DNA of 64,000 nt from Thermaerobacter subterraneus DSM 13965 (GCF_000183545.2 NZ_JH976535.1:983890-1047889), one strand, 5' to 3'; counted from the stretch's first letter, positions 29,684-39,172 are shown. Numbers and translations: made by a program. Notes: generated by a model from the letters alone, not told the origin.

Positions 29684-29833
29684 CCCTATCGAGAGTGGCC
29701 GAGGGACGGGCCCGATGACGCCACGGCAACCGGCCGCCGGCTCCACCCAGGCGGCACGGTGCCAATTCCCGCGGGAGGCGTTCCCGGGAGATAGGGAAAG
29801 GCGAGGAACCTCTCCTTTCCCGGAGGGGTTTTT
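29684..29833 (+). promoter_or_regulatory. SAM-I (S-box) riboswitch and terminator before metE
   Basis: Conserved S-box parts in order: CCCTATC-GAGAG (P1, 29684), G-A-G-G-G-A, G-G-C-C-C-G-A-T-G-A-C-G-C-C, C-G-G-C-A-A-C-C, G-G-T-G-C-C-A-A-T-T-C-C, and GATAGGG (29790-29796) closing P1. Next, GGGAAAGG (29794-29801) can pair with CCTTTCCC as antiterminator, while ACCTCTCC (29808) pairs with GGAGGGGT (29822) before TTTTT as terminator. P1 and the antiterminator share bases, giving the standard SAM-dependent OFF switch. Confidence 0.95.
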
Positions 29834-29870
29834 CATTTTCAGTCCCATCCCACGAAGGAGGCGCGGACCC

Positions 29871-32408
29871 ATGGCCGTGGCAACCAACCTGGGCTTCCCC
29901 CGCATCGGGGCCGGCCGGGAGTTGAAACAGGCCCTGGAGGCCTACTGGGACGGCAAGATTTCCGCGGACGCTCTGCTGGCGACGGCGGCGGCCTTGCGGC
30001 GGCGGCACTGGGAGCTGCAGCGGGCGGCGGGGATCGACGTGGTGCCCGTGGGGGACTTCTCCCTCTACGACCACGTGCTGGATACCGCCTGCATGGTGGG
30101 GGCCGTGCCCGCCCGTTACGGGTGGGCCCCTTCAGCGGAAGCCGGCGCCGCAATCCCCCCGGCTCCTGGTGGCGATGCCGCCGGCGCGGGCCGGGCCACC
30201 CCCGCGGCGGGCCAGAGGGCGGAGGCGGGCCCGGGCGCGGCGGCCGCCGCGGCTGCTGGGGAGGTCCCCCTGGACGTCTACTTCGCCATGGCCCGGGGCA
30301 CCCCCGGCCGGGGCGTCCCCGCCCTGGAGATGACCAAGTGGTTCGACACCAACTACCACTACATCGTGCCCGAGCTGGAACCAGGGCAGGCCTTCCGCCT
30401 GGCGTCCCGCAAGGTGGTGGAGGGATTCCGCGAGGCCCGCTCCCTGGGTTTCGAGGCCCGCCCCGTGCTGCTGGGCCCGGTGAGCTTCCTGCTGCTGGCC
30501 AAGCTCCGCACTCCGGCCGGGGCGGGCGCCGCCGGCCGGGCCCCCGAGGCGAGCCGCGGCGAGGCCGGGGGTCTGGGCGGCGGGGCGGCCGGTTCCTCCG
30601 GCGGGGAAGGGGTCGCCGGGCCGCGCCTTGCCTTGCTGGACGGCCTGCTGCCCGTGTACGGGCAGGTGCTGCGGGAGCTGGCGGCGGCCGGCGCCACCTG
30701 GGTCCAGCTGGATGAGCCGTTCCTGGCCCTGGACCTGGACGAACCGGCCCGGGCCGCCTACCGCCGCGCCTACGCCACCTTAGCCCAGGCGGCCCCGGGG
30801 CTCCGGCTCTTCCTGGCCACCTACTTCGAGGGGTTGCGGGACAACCTGGAGCTAGCCTTGAGCCTGCCGGTGCAGGCCCTGCACCTGGATCTGGTGCGGG
30901 ACCCCGGCCAGCTGGAGCAGGTGCTGGCCGCCGGGGTTCCGCCCACCCTGCACCTCTCCCTGGGGGTGGTGGACGGCCGCAACGTCTGGCGGGCGGACCT
31001 GGAGGCGGCCCTGGCCCTGCTGGAGCGGGCCCGGGACGCCCTGGGGGCCGGGCGGCTCTTCGTCGCCCCCTCCTGCTCGCTGCTGCACGTGCCCATCGAC
31101 CTGGACCTGGAGACGGATCTGGATCCGGAGATCAAGGGCTGGCTTGCCTTCGCGAAGCAGAAGCTGGAGGAAGTGGCGGTCCTGACCCGCGCCTTGAACC
31201 AGGGCCGGCAGGCCGTGGCCGGCGCCCTCGAGGCCAGCCGGGCGGCGGTGGAGGCCCGGCGCCGCTCGCCCCGGCGCACCCGGCCGGAGGTGCAGGAGCG
31301 GTTGGCGCGGCTCAACCCGGACGAGGCCCGCAGGCCCTCCCGGGCGCCCCAGCGGCGGTCGCTGCAGCGGGAGCGGCTGGGCCTCCCGCCCCTGCCCACC
31401 ACCACCATCGGCTCCTTCCCCCAGACTCCGGAGGTGCGCCGGCTGCGGGCGCGCTGGCGGCACGGGGAGATCGACACCGCCACCTACGAAGAGGGCATCC
31501 GCGCCGAGATCCGCCGGGTGATCCGGCTGCAGGAGGAGCTGGGCCTGGACGTGCTGGTTCACGGCGAGGCCGAGCGCAACGACATGGTGGAGTACTTCGC
31601 CGAGCAGCTGGAGGGCTTCGCCTTCACCCGCCACGGCTGGGTGCAGAGCTACGGCAGCCGCTGCGTGAAGCCGCCCATCCTCTACGGCGACGTGGCCCGG
31701 CCCGGCCCCATGACCGTGCGGTGGATCACCTACGCCCAGTCGCTGACGGACCGGCCGGTCAAGGGCATGCTGACGGGGCCCGTCACCATCCTGCAGTGGT
31801 CCTTCGTCCGGGACGACCAGCCCCGGGAGGTGACTTGCCGCCAGATCGCCCTGGCCATCCGCGACGAGGTCCAGGACCTGGAGGCGGCGGGCATCCGGGT
31901 CATCCAGATCGACGAGCCGGCCTTCCGGGAGGCCATGCCCCTGCGGCAGGCGGACCGGCCCGCCTACCTGGCCTGGGCCACCGAGTGCTTCCGCCTGGTC
32001 ACCGGCGGGGTGCGGGAGGAGACCCAGATCCACACCCACATGTGCTACTCCGAGTTCAACGACATCCTGGACGCCATCGCCGCCCTGGATGCCGACGTGA
32101 TCCTGATCGAGGCGTCGCGCTCGGGCATGGAGCTGCTGGACGCCTTCGTGCAGCACCGCTACCCCAGCGACATCGGCCCGGGGGTGTACGACATCCACTC
32201 GCCCCGGGTGCCGCCGGTGGATGAGATCAAGGCGCTGCTGCGCAAGGCGGCCGCGGTGCTCGACCCGGGCCAGCTCTGGGTGAACCCGGACTGCGGCCTC
32301 AAGACCCGGCGTTACGAGGAGGTTGAACCGGCCCTGCGGCACATGGTCCAGGCGGCCCGGGAACTGCGGGAGGAGTGGGCACCCGCTCCCGCCACCGGCG
32401 GCCGGTAG
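29871..32408 (+). CDS. metE: Cobalamin-independent methionine synthase
   Basis: An 845-aa double-barrel enzyme that methylates homocysteine from methyl-tetrahydrofolate. The zinc ligands His723 and Cys725 (H-T-H-M-C-Y) and Cys808 (N-P-D-C-G-L-K-T-R) are present, as is T-T-T-I-G-S-F-P-Q-T at the start of the catalytic barrel. Two Gly/Ala-rich inserts (about 87-131 and 215-250) interrupt the N-terminal barrel and explain the extra length over the usual 750-760 aa. The ATG follows AAGGAGG. Under SAM-I riboswitch control. Confidence 0.96.
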   Translation: MAVATNLGFPRIGAGRELKQALEAYWDGKISADALLATAAALRRRHWELQRAAGIDVVPVGDFSLYDHVLDTACMVGAVPARYGWAPSAEAGAAIPPAPGGDAAGAGRATPAAGQRAEAGPGAAAAAAAGEVPLDVYFAMARGTPGRGVPALEMTKWFDTNYHYIVPELEPGQAFRLASRKVVEGFREARSLGFEARPVLLGPVSFLLLAKLRTPAGAGAAGRAPEASRGEAGGLGGGAAGSSGGEGVAGPRLALLDGLLPVYGQVLRELAAAGATWVQLDEPFLALDLDEPARAAYRRAYATLAQAAPGLRLFLATYFEGLRDNLELALSLPVQALHLDLVRDPGQLEQVLAAGVPPTLHLSLGVVDGRNVWRADLEAALALLERARDALGAGRLFVAPSCSLLHVPIDLDLETDLDPEIKGWLAFAKQKLEEVAVLTRALNQGRQAVAGALEASRAAVEARRRSPRRTRPEVQERLARLNPDEARRPSRAPQRRSLQRERLGLPPLPTTTIGSFPQTPEVRRLRARWRHGEIDTATYEEGIRAEIRRVIRLQEELGLDVLVHGEAERNDMVEYFAEQLEGFAFTRHGWVQSYGSRCVKPPILYGDVARPGPMTVRWITYAQSLTDRPVKGMLTGPVTILQWSFVRDDQPREVTCRQIALAIRDEVQDLEAAGIRVIQIDEPAFREAMPLRQADRPAYLAWATECFRLVTGGVREETQIHTHMCYSEFNDILDAIAALDADVILIEASRSGMELLDAFVQHRYPSDIGPGVYDIHSPRVPPVDEIKALLRKAAAVLDPGQLWVNPDCGLKTRRYEEVEPALRHMVQAARELREEWAPAPATGGR

Positions 32409-32519
32409 GCCGGAGCCTGCAGCCCGCAGGCGACGGATGGCGACAGGGTTCGACAACCGGCAAGGGGCCGGCAGGGGTATGGGGACGGCTTCCCTGGGAA
32501 GGGGAAGTCGTCCTCTGCA

Positions 32520-32700
32520 TTTTCGGCAAGTATCGTATAGGCGTGATGGACCCTTTGTCGAATAATGACTTGTTTATGGACGCTACTGTGCCTCAATACC
32601 GCGTCGAATCAAACCATTTCTTTTAAAATCGTACCCCTACCATAAAAAGGCCAAGCCCAACGAATCCTAAATACTAAACGTCCATTTAGTCGGTATGGGG
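32520..32700 (+). promoter_or_regulatory. AT-rich upstream region of the LPFTG gene with an inverted repeat
   Basis: The most AT-rich stretch of the window, with several candidate -10 sequences (TAAAAT at 32624, TAAATA at 32668) but no convincing -35. ACTAAA-n6-TTTAGT (32673-32690) is a perfect inverted repeat just before the gene and could be an operator. No gene seen in 32409-32710. Confidence 0.35.
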
Positions 32701-32710
32701 GAGGGGGAGC

Positions 32711-34201
32711 ATGCGGCAAGCGGAACAGGCCTCCCGCTGGCGGCGCCCGGTGGCCTGGGTCGCCAGCCTTGCCCTGGTGGTGGCCACCGGTGGCGGCGTC
32801 CTGCTGGGAGGGGGGCCGGCGGCCAAGGCAGCCGGCCCGCGCCTGCCCGGCTCGGAGAAGGTGCAGGAGGCGACCCAGGGGGTACCGGCCGCCGGCGGCA
32901 GCACGTCGCGGGATGCGCCAGCGGCATCCGCCAGGCTGGCGACGGCAACGACGGGCATGCTGTCCGGCAGCCTCGGCGTGGTGACCGGGACCGCCGCAGG
33001 AACCGCCGGCACCATCGCCGCCACCGCCGGCGAGGCCGCCGGCCAGCTGGCGGGCGCCCCTACCGGAGGGACAGGCGGTGAGGCCGTCGAGGGCACGGTG
33101 GACCAGGCGGGCCAGACGGCCGGTGGGGCGGCCGGGACCCTGGCGGGAGACCCGCTCGGCTCCCTGGTGGAGGGGGTGGCCGGGACCGTGGAAGGCGCCG
33201 CCGGCACCCTGACCGGCGCCATCTTGGGCACGGCCGGCGACCTCCTGTCCACGGGGGGAGGCGGAGACCAGGACGGCAACACGGGTAGCGGGCCCTCCTT
33301 GAAGCTGCAGATCGGCGACCAGAACGTGGAGGTCAGCCTGGACGGCGGCCTCCGCATCAGCCCGGACCCGACGGGGGGGCTCCTGTCAGGTTCGGACGGC
33401 GGCAATGGGGACCAGTCCGACAGCGACGTGTCCGGCGGTGGACCCGGCGGTGGGTCCGGCGATAGCGGCCCGTCCGGCGGGGGAGGGGATGAGCCGGTGC
33501 GGGTCGACCTGCCCACGGGCACCATCACCGGCCTGGTGTGCGACGCCCTGAGCGGTCTTCCCATCCCGGGCGCCACGGTGTCGGTGGGCGAGGAACTGGG
33601 CGCCGCGCTGGGGATCGCCCGGACCGACCTGGGCGGGAACTTCAGCCTGGACATCGGACGCACCTCCAGCGGCCGGTTGACCATCACCGCCAGCGCCGGA
33701 GGATACGCCGTGGCCACTTCCGGCCCCGTCACCCTGGGGCCCGACGGCACGGCCACGGTGAAGGTCTGCCTGGAGCGCGCCAGCACCGGCCCCCAAAACC
33801 CTCCCGGCGATCAGCCCGGTGAGGACGGTGACGGGGGATCGCCACCCGGCGGCCCGGGCGGTGGCACTCCCGGCCCTGGTACGGGACCGGGCACGGGCGG
33901 GTCAGGTGGCGGGTCCACCGGCAGCGGCCCCGGCGGCAGCGGCGGTACCGGCGACGAGCGGGCCAGCTGGGGCAGCCTGCCGTTCACCGGCGGCAACGGC
34001 CTGGCCTTTCTGCTCGCCGGCTCCTTGGCGGCCGGCGCCGGCCTGGCCGTTCGGCGGTGGGCACTGAACGGTGGCGCCCGGGGCGTGCGGGCAGCCTGCG
34101 GGACGATGACGGAGGCGGGTGTTGCCGGCCCATTCCCCGCCGGCATGGCGGCCGGCGCGCCCGCACCGCCGGAGGGCGGCGAGCCCGCCCCATCCTGCTG
34201 A
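32711..34201 (+). CDS. LPXTG-anchored surface protein with carboxypeptidase-regulatory-like domain
   Basis: A 496-aa secreted protein. A twin-arginine-like basic start and hydrophobic segment (about 11-37) give a signal peptide. Residues 60-185 are Ala/Gly/Thr-rich repeats, then acidic Gly/Ser linkers flank a single Ig-like CarboxypepD-reg domain (about 275-355, G-T-I-T-G-L-V-C-D-A-L-S-G). The sorting signal L-P-F-T-G (423-427) is followed by a hydrophobic helix and R-R. About 50 residues trail the helix, longer than the usual short positive tail. GGGGGAG precedes the ATG. The next gene encodes a sortase. Confidence 0.82.
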   Translation: MRQAEQASRWRRPVAWVASLALVVATGGGVLLGGGPAAKAAGPRLPGSEKVQEATQGVPAAGGSTSRDAPAASARLATATTGMLSGSLGVVTGTAAGTAGTIAATAGEAAGQLAGAPTGGTGGEAVEGTVDQAGQTAGGAAGTLAGDPLGSLVEGVAGTVEGAAGTLTGAILGTAGDLLSTGGGGDQDGNTGSGPSLKLQIGDQNVEVSLDGGLRISPDPTGGLLSGSDGGNGDQSDSDVSGGGPGGGSGDSGPSGGGGDEPVRVDLPTGTITGLVCDALSGLPIPGATVSVGEELGAALGIARTDLGGNFSLDIGRTSSGRLTITASAGGYAVATSGPVTLGPDGTATVKVCLERASTGPQNPPGDQPGEDGDGGSPPGGPGGGTPGPGTGPGTGGSGGGSTGSGPGGSGGTGDERASWGSLPFTGGNGLAFLLAGSLAAGAGLAVRRWALNGGARGVRAACGTMTEAGVAGPFPAGMAAGAPAPPEGGEPAPSC

Positions 34202-34242
34202 CCCAGCGGGCGGATCCCAGCCTGATGGGAGGCGAAGGCGCC

Positions 34243-35139
34243 GTGGCAGTGCGGGTCACGCGCCGGTGGTGGGGAACCCTGGCGGGCTGGGTCCTCGTCC
34301 TGGTGGGGGTCGCCCTGGCCACGGCGCCCGCCTTGCAGTGGGTGTACGGCGCCGGCTGGCAGGCCCACCTGAAGGCGCAGTTGGTACGGCCGGGTCCGGA
34401 TGATCCGGGCGGGGACCCGGGGGAACCCGCGGCGCCGGGCTTGGGGCCTGCCGGCCGGATCTGGGCGTCCCCCGCCGCGGACCGGCTCCTCGAGCTCCTT
34501 GGCCGCTGGTTGGGCGGGCTCGAAAGGCTTCTCGGCTGGTTGCGGGAGCTCCTGACCGAGGCGGGCGTGCCTGACGGGTGGCTGGCCTGGTGGTGGGAAG
34601 ACCCCGGCCTGGCCGCCACGGCGGCCGTCCCTGGCTCCGGGGAGCTCCGCGGCGGGGAGCTCCAGGCGGCACCCGGGCGGGGCGCCGGAGGCGCCGGCGG
34701 AGACGCGGCGGCTGGCCGCGAAGCGGCCGCCCGGGAACCGGGGCAGCCCGTGGCGCGGCTGGTGATCCCGCGGGCCGGTGTGGACGCCGTGGTCCTTTAC
34801 GGTACGAGCCGGGCCGTCCTGGCGCGCGGACCCGGCATCTACCCGGAGGCCGAGCTGCCCGGACCTGGGGCCCGGGTGGCCATCGCCGCCCACCGGACCA
34901 CCTATGGCGCCTGGTTCCGTCACCTCGACCGGCTGCAGCCCGGCGATGCCCTCGCCCTGTGGTATCAGGGCCGCTGGTACCGGTACACTGCCCGCCGCGT
35001 CTTCGCCACCCACCGCAACGACTGGCGGGCGGTGCTGGAGGGGCCCCGGCCGGGGCTCATCCTCACCACCTGTCACCCGCCGGGTTCGTCCCGGCAGCGG
35101 CTGGTGGTGTATGCCGAACTGACCGGCGTTACGCCGTAA
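34243..35139 (+). CDS. Sortase (class D/E-like)
   Basis: A 298-aa transpeptidase with an N-terminal membrane helix (about 10-30), a long linker region 45-170, then the sortase barrel: His217 in I-A-A-H-R-T-T-Y-G, Cys277 in L-T-T-C-H-P, and the catalytic Arg in S-R-Q-R-L-V-V-Y. It presumably cleaves L-P-F-T-G of the neighbouring surface protein. The GTG at 34243 is chosen because GGAGG lies 10 nt upstream. The insert between helix and barrel is unusually long and partly helical. Confidence 0.88.
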   Translation: MAVRVTRRWWGTLAGWVLVLVGVALATAPALQWVYGAGWQAHLKAQLVRPGPDDPGGDPGEPAAPGLGPAGRIWASPAADRLLELLGRWLGGLERLLGWLRELLTEAGVPDGWLAWWWEDPGLAATAAVPGSGELRGGELQAAPGRGAGGAGGDAAAGREAAAREPGQPVARLVIPRAGVDAVVLYGTSRAVLARGPGIYPEAELPGPGARVAIAAHRTTYGAWFRHLDRLQPGDALALWYQGRWYRYTARRVFATHRNDWRAVLEGPRPGLILTTCHPPGSSRQRLVVYAELTGVTP

Positions 35140-35183
35140 GGCTCGTCCCTGGGCTGAGGGTGAGGCCGAGGCGGGGCTCGAGG

Positions 35184-35220
35184 CCCCTGGGCTCGAGGCC
35201 GGGGACCTCGAGCCCAGGGG
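35184..35220. terminator. Perfect 15-bp hairpin between converging sortase and metB/metC genes
   Basis: Arms 35184-35198 and 35206-35220 pair perfectly around a 7-nt loop, without a U-tract. Its place between two gene ends suggests bidirectional termination. Confidence 0.55.
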
Positions 35221-35289
35221 CCGGGCCGCCATGCGGGCGAGCCGCCGGCACAGGCCTCCGGCCAGCCGGGAGCACGGGGGGCTCCGCTC

Positions 35290-36579
35290 TCACGCCTCCT
35301 GCCGCGCCCGGCCGGCCAGGATGGCTTCGGCCCGGGCGCGGGCCTCCGCCAGGGACAGGGCCGACGGCCCCTCCAGCGCCTGCTCCAGGTCGGCGGCCAG
35401 GTCGTCCACCGCTTCGATACCCACCGAAAGCCGCAGCAGCCCCTCGTCGATGCCCAGCCGCTCCCGCAGGGCGGCAGGCATCTCCCTGTGGGTGGTGCTG
35501 GCGGGGTGGGTGATCAGGCTCTCCACGCCGCCGAAGCTTTCCGCGAAGAGAATGAGCCGGAGCCGCTGCAGCACGTGGCCGGCCCGGCCGGCATCCTGCA
35601 AGCGGAAGCTGAGCATCGCCCCGAAGCCCTCCGCCTGCTGCCGGCAGCGCCGGAAGAAGGGGCTTGACGGCAGCCCCGGATAGTACACCGCCGCCACCGC
35701 CGGGTGGGCCGCCAGCCAGTGGGCCAGGGTCAGGGCGTTGTGCTGGGCCTGGGCCATGCGCAGCGCCAGGGTCTTGAGGCCCCGCACGGCCAGCCAGGCG
35801 TCGTGGGGCCCCAGGATACCGCCCGTGACGGTGCGCACGGAGGTCAGTTCGTCCGCCAGGGCCGGGGTCGCCGCCACGGCCACGCCCGCCACCAGGTCGT
35901 TGTGGCCGGCCAGGTACTTGCTGGCGCTGTGGATCACCACGTCGGCGCCCCGGGTGAGGGGCCGCTGGAAGAGGGGCGTGAACAGGGTCGAATCCACCAG
36001 CAGCCACAGGCGATGGTGCCGGCACAGGGCGGCCAGCCCGTCCAGGTCGGCCACCCGCATGAGGGGGTTGGTCGGGCTCTCCACCAGCACGGCGCGGGTC
36101 GCCGGCGTCAAGGAGCCCGCCACGGCCGCGGCGTCGGTGGTGTCGGCCAGGGTGTAGCCGATGCCCAGGTGGCGGAACAGCTCGTCCAGCACCCGCCAGG
36201 TGTGGCCGTACAGGTCCTCGGTCACCACCAGGTGGTCGCCGGGCCGGAAGAGGTGCAGCACCGCCGTGAGGGCGGCCATACCGGAGGCGAAAGCCAGGGC
36301 GGCGAAGCCTTCTTCCAGCCCGTTGACCGCCTCTTCGAAGGCTTCCCGGGTGGGGTTGTGCAGCCGGCTGTAATCCCAGCCGGTGGTCTGGCCGGGCCCC
36401 GGGTGCTCGTAGGTGGCCGTCTGGTAGATGGGCACGGCCACGGACCCGGTGCGGGGGTCGCGGCGCACGCCCGCGTGCACCACCCGGGTGGCGGGCTGCA
36501 GCCGGGGGACGGGGAGGGTCCCCTCCGGGTCCGGGACCGCCCCGCCCTGGGACCGGGCGGGGACCGGTTCAACCGGCAT
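35290..36579 (-). CDS. Cystathionine gamma-synthase/lyase-family PLP enzyme
   Basis: A 429-aa Cys/Met-metabolism PLP enzyme: Y-S-R-L-H-N-P-T-R, A-F-A-S-G-M-A-A, E-S-P-T-N-P, and the PLP lysine in S-A-S-K-Y-L-A-G-H-N-D, with E-S-L-I-T-H-P-A-S-T-T-H later. These do not separate synthase (metB) from lyase (metC) activity. The ATG behind GGAGGAGGTG overlaps the end of the metF-type gene by 11 nt. Co-transcription under the SAM-I riboswitch points to methionine synthesis. Confidence 0.9.
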   Translation of the reverse strand: MPVEPVPARSQGGAVPDPEGTLPVPRLQPATRVVHAGVRRDPRTGSVAVPIYQTATYEHPGPGQTTGWDYSRLHNPTREAFEEAVNGLEEGFAALAFASGMAALTAVLHLFRPGDHLVVTEDLYGHTWRVLDELFRHLGIGYTLADTTDAAAVAGSLTPATRAVLVESPTNPLMRVADLDGLAALCRHHRLWLLVDSTLFTPLFQRPLTRGADVVIHSASKYLAGHNDLVAGVAVAATPALADELTSVRTVTGGILGPHDAWLAVRGLKTLALRMAQAQHNALTLAHWLAAHPAVAAVYYPGLPSSPFFRRCRQQAEGFGAMLSFRLQDAGRAGHVLQRLRLILFAESFGGVESLITHPASTTHREMPAALRERLGIDEGLLRLSVGIEAVDDLAADLEQALEGPSALSLAEARARAEAILAGRARQEA

Positions 36580-38983
36580 GGTGGCGCACCTCCTCCGGGC
36601 TCCGGGCTGCCGGGCCCCGGGCTGCCGCCGCGGGAAGGGGGCCGTCAAGCCATGCCCGCAAGCGCCGGACGAACTCGGCCACCGGCTCCGCCTTCCCGTA
36701 GGAGATCACCACGTAGACCCCGGCAATGTAGGGCCGGGCCGCCTCCACCACTTCCTCGGCCAGCTGGAGGCCCACCTCCAGACCCCGCTCGCCGGCCCGG
36801 TCCAGGGCCTCGCGGATCCGGGCGGGGATGGAGATCCCGGGTACCTGATGGTGCAGGTAATGGGCGTGGCGGCCGCTGTGCAGGGGCATCACGCCCATGA
36901 CGAGGGGTACCGGGCACCCGCCCAGCCGGTCCAGGACCCGCTCCAGGGGCTCCAGCTCGTAGAGGGGCTGGGTCATGACGAAGTCCACCACGCCCACCGC
37001 CAGCTTGCGGCGGAAGCGGTCCAGCTCCTGGTCCAGATCGTCCGCCGACGGGCTCAGGGCGCAGGCCACGGTGAAGTCGGCCGGCGCCCCCAGGGCGTTG
37101 CCCCGGGGATCCTCGCCCCGGCGCAGGGCCGCCAGCACCTCCAGCAGGCCGATGGAGTCCACGTCGTAGACCGGGGAGGCGCCGCTGGAACCCAGGCGGG
37201 GATGGTCGCCCGTCAGGGCCAGGACGTTGCGGACGCCCAGGGCATGGGCGGCCAGCAGGTCGGCCTGCAGGGCCATCAGGTTCCGGTCCCGGGTGGTGCA
37301 GTGCATGATGGCGTCGATGCCGGCGCTGCGGGCCAGCAGGGCACCGGCCCAGGCCGCCATCCGCGGCCGGGCCATGGGGCTGTCGCCCACGTTGACGGCA
37401 TCGGCTCCGGCCGCCGCCACAGTGCGGGCATCGGCCAGGAACTTGGTGGCCACCGGACCCCGCGGCGGATCCAGCTCGACGCTGATGACGAACCGGCGCC
37501 CCAGCTTCTCCCGCAGCGGAGCGGGGCTTCCGGGGCCGGTGGCCCCGCCCGCGCCGCTGGTGGTTGCGCCTGGGAGGGAGCCTGCACCGGCAGGCCGGCT
37601 CCTGCCCCAATGGGCAGCGGCGGGCAAGGAGGCGGCCTGCTTGCCGGCGTCAGGATGGCCGGCGTCAGGATGGCCGGCGCCCGGCCCGGCGGGGCCGCTG
37701 CCCGAACCCGTCCGGTTCAGAGGGCCTAGGACCGGCAGGGCCGGGGCCGGGCCCTCCGGCTCCGGGTGGACCGCTTGGATGCGGCCGGCCAGAGCCTCCA
37801 GGTCCGCGGGCTGCCAGGGGCCGGTTCCACCCACCCAGCCGGGTCCGAGGAGGCGCAGGGCATCCCACGCATCCCACCCGCCGGTGTCCTGGGTGGCCGG
37901 CTTGGGGCCGGCCAGCCCACGGGCCACAGGTTCGGGCCCGTCGTCCAGCCGTCCCAGGGTGACCCACAGCGGGCCGCTCCACCCGGCCCGCCGCACCGCC
38001 GCCAGCCAGCGGGCCGCCCGTGCCGGCCCGCCGCCGGTGGCCACACCCAGGGCGTCGGGCCAGCCGGCCGAGTGGAACGCCTCCAGCCAGGGGGAGGGGA
38101 GGGCATCCGGCGGCTCCCCCTCCCCCACCAGCAGGACACCCACCGGCAACCGGGCCGCCTCCCGCACGGCCTTCAGGGCAAGGCCGGCCTCCAGGGGGTG
38201 GCGGGCTTCGACCCAGAACAGGTCGACGCCCCCTGCCAGCAGCCCGGCCACCTGGCGGCGGTATCCTTCCAGGACGGCCTCCGGCTCGGTGCTGCCGCCG
38301 GCAGCGGCGGTGGCGGGCAGCGGTCCCAACAACCCCGCCACCAGGCAGGGCCGCCCGGCCAGCTCCCGGGCGGACCGCGCCAGCTTGGCGGCCCAGAGGT
38401 TGATCTCCTCGATCCGCTCCGGGGACGTGGACGGCAGCCACCAGGGGCTGGCCCAGCGGGTGGCGGTGCGGACCAGGCGGGCTCCGGCCCGGATGGCCGC
38501 CAGGTGGACGCCTTCCACCGCGGCGGGTTCGGTGAGGGGAAGGAGGGCGGTGCCTAGAGCCGGTTCTTCCTCCTCCCGGGCCGTGCCCCGGGGCCCCCCG
38601 GGCGCCCCGGGGCACGGCTGGGACGGCGCGGGTCCGCCGCCGGACGGGCTGTCGCCCGCGGGGGAGGGCCGGACCGGGCGGGCGGCCAGGGCCCAGGAGG
38701 GGTCGCCATCGGCCAGGGCGGGCAGAGCGGGTCCAGGACTCACCGCCGGCAGGGTTCGGGGAGCCGGATCCGGGGCGAAGGGCACGAAGGTTCCTCCGCC
38801 CCCGCCCCCTGCAACCGGGCGTGCCGGAGGGAGGCCGGCAGGGCCCGCGGGGCCGTTGTCCTCGGGCGGGTGGCCCGCGGCAGGGAAGGCCGCCCGCGGC
38901 GGAGCCGCGTGGCCGGGCTGGGAGTCGGCCGTGGCCGGGTGGGCAGGTCGCGGTCCGGCGGCCGGCCGGAAGGGCTGGGTCAC
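36569..38983 (-). CDS. Methylenetetrahydrofolate reductase fused to a degenerate homocysteine methyltransferase domain
   Basis: An 804-aa protein. Residues 490-790 are a MetF domain (F-V-I-S-V-E-L-D-P-P-R-G, A-L-T-G-D-H-P, D-F-V-M-T-Q-P-L-Y). Residues 140-407 follow the BhmT/YitJ methyltransferase barrel, but the zinc motifs are lost: the N-C motif reads V-A-T-G-G-G (about 315) and the G-G-C-C-G motif reads G-G-T-G-P (about 387). The first 140 and residues 408-487 are low-complexity and include a 15-bp tandem repeat. The GTG at 38983 has GGAGGTG 9 nt upstream. It should make 5-methyl-THF; homocysteine methylation presumably falls to MetE. Confidence 0.88.
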   Translation of the reverse strand: MTQPFRPAAGPRPAHPATADSQPGHAAPPRAAFPAAGHPPEDNGPAGPAGLPPARPVAGGGGGGTFVPFAPDPAPRTLPAVSPGPALPALADGDPSWALAARPVRPSPAGDSPSGGGPAPSQPCPGAPGGPRGTAREEEEPALGTALLPLTEPAAVEGVHLAAIRAGARLVRTATRWASPWWLPSTSPERIEEINLWAAKLARSARELAGRPCLVAGLLGPLPATAAAGGSTEPEAVLEGYRRQVAGLLAGGVDLFWVEARHPLEAGLALKAVREAARLPVGVLLVGEGEPPDALPSPWLEAFHSAGWPDALGVATGGGPARAARWLAAVRRAGWSGPLWVTLGRLDDGPEPVARGLAGPKPATQDTGGWDAWDALRLLGPGWVGGTGPWQPADLEALAGRIQAVHPEPEGPAPALPVLGPLNRTGSGSGPAGPGAGHPDAGHPDAGKQAASLPAAAHWGRSRPAGAGSLPGATTSGAGGATGPGSPAPLREKLGRRFVISVELDPPRGPVATKFLADARTVAAAGADAVNVGDSPMARPRMAAWAGALLARSAGIDAIMHCTTRDRNLMALQADLLAAHALGVRNVLALTGDHPRLGSSGASPVYDVDSIGLLEVLAALRRGEDPRGNALGAPADFTVACALSPSADDLDQELDRFRRKLAVGVVDFVMTQPLYELEPLERVLDRLGGCPVPLVMGVMPLHSGRHAHYLHHQVPGISIPARIREALDRAGERGLEVGLQLAEEVVEAARPYIAGVYVVISYGKAEPVAEFVRRLRAWLDGPLPAAAARGPAARSPEEVRHHAG

Positions 38984-39172
38984 CCTGGTCGTCACCTCCA
39001 GTTCGCGGCGCCGGCGACAGCGCCCCGGCACGGGGTGCCTGGGCTTCCGCACGGCGCTCGGCGCTGCAGGATGGGGGGGAACGGGCCCTTCCTGGCCCCA
39101 CCGGCCCCTGGCTCGCCGGGCTCCGGGACCCCCTGGGTACCTGGGGTCCCCGGTCCCTTAAGCTCTGGCGGC

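Noticed and set aside
37227..39161. 644-codon plus-strand open frame opposite the metF fusion
   Set aside because: Shadow frame of low complexity, no motif, no ribosome site.
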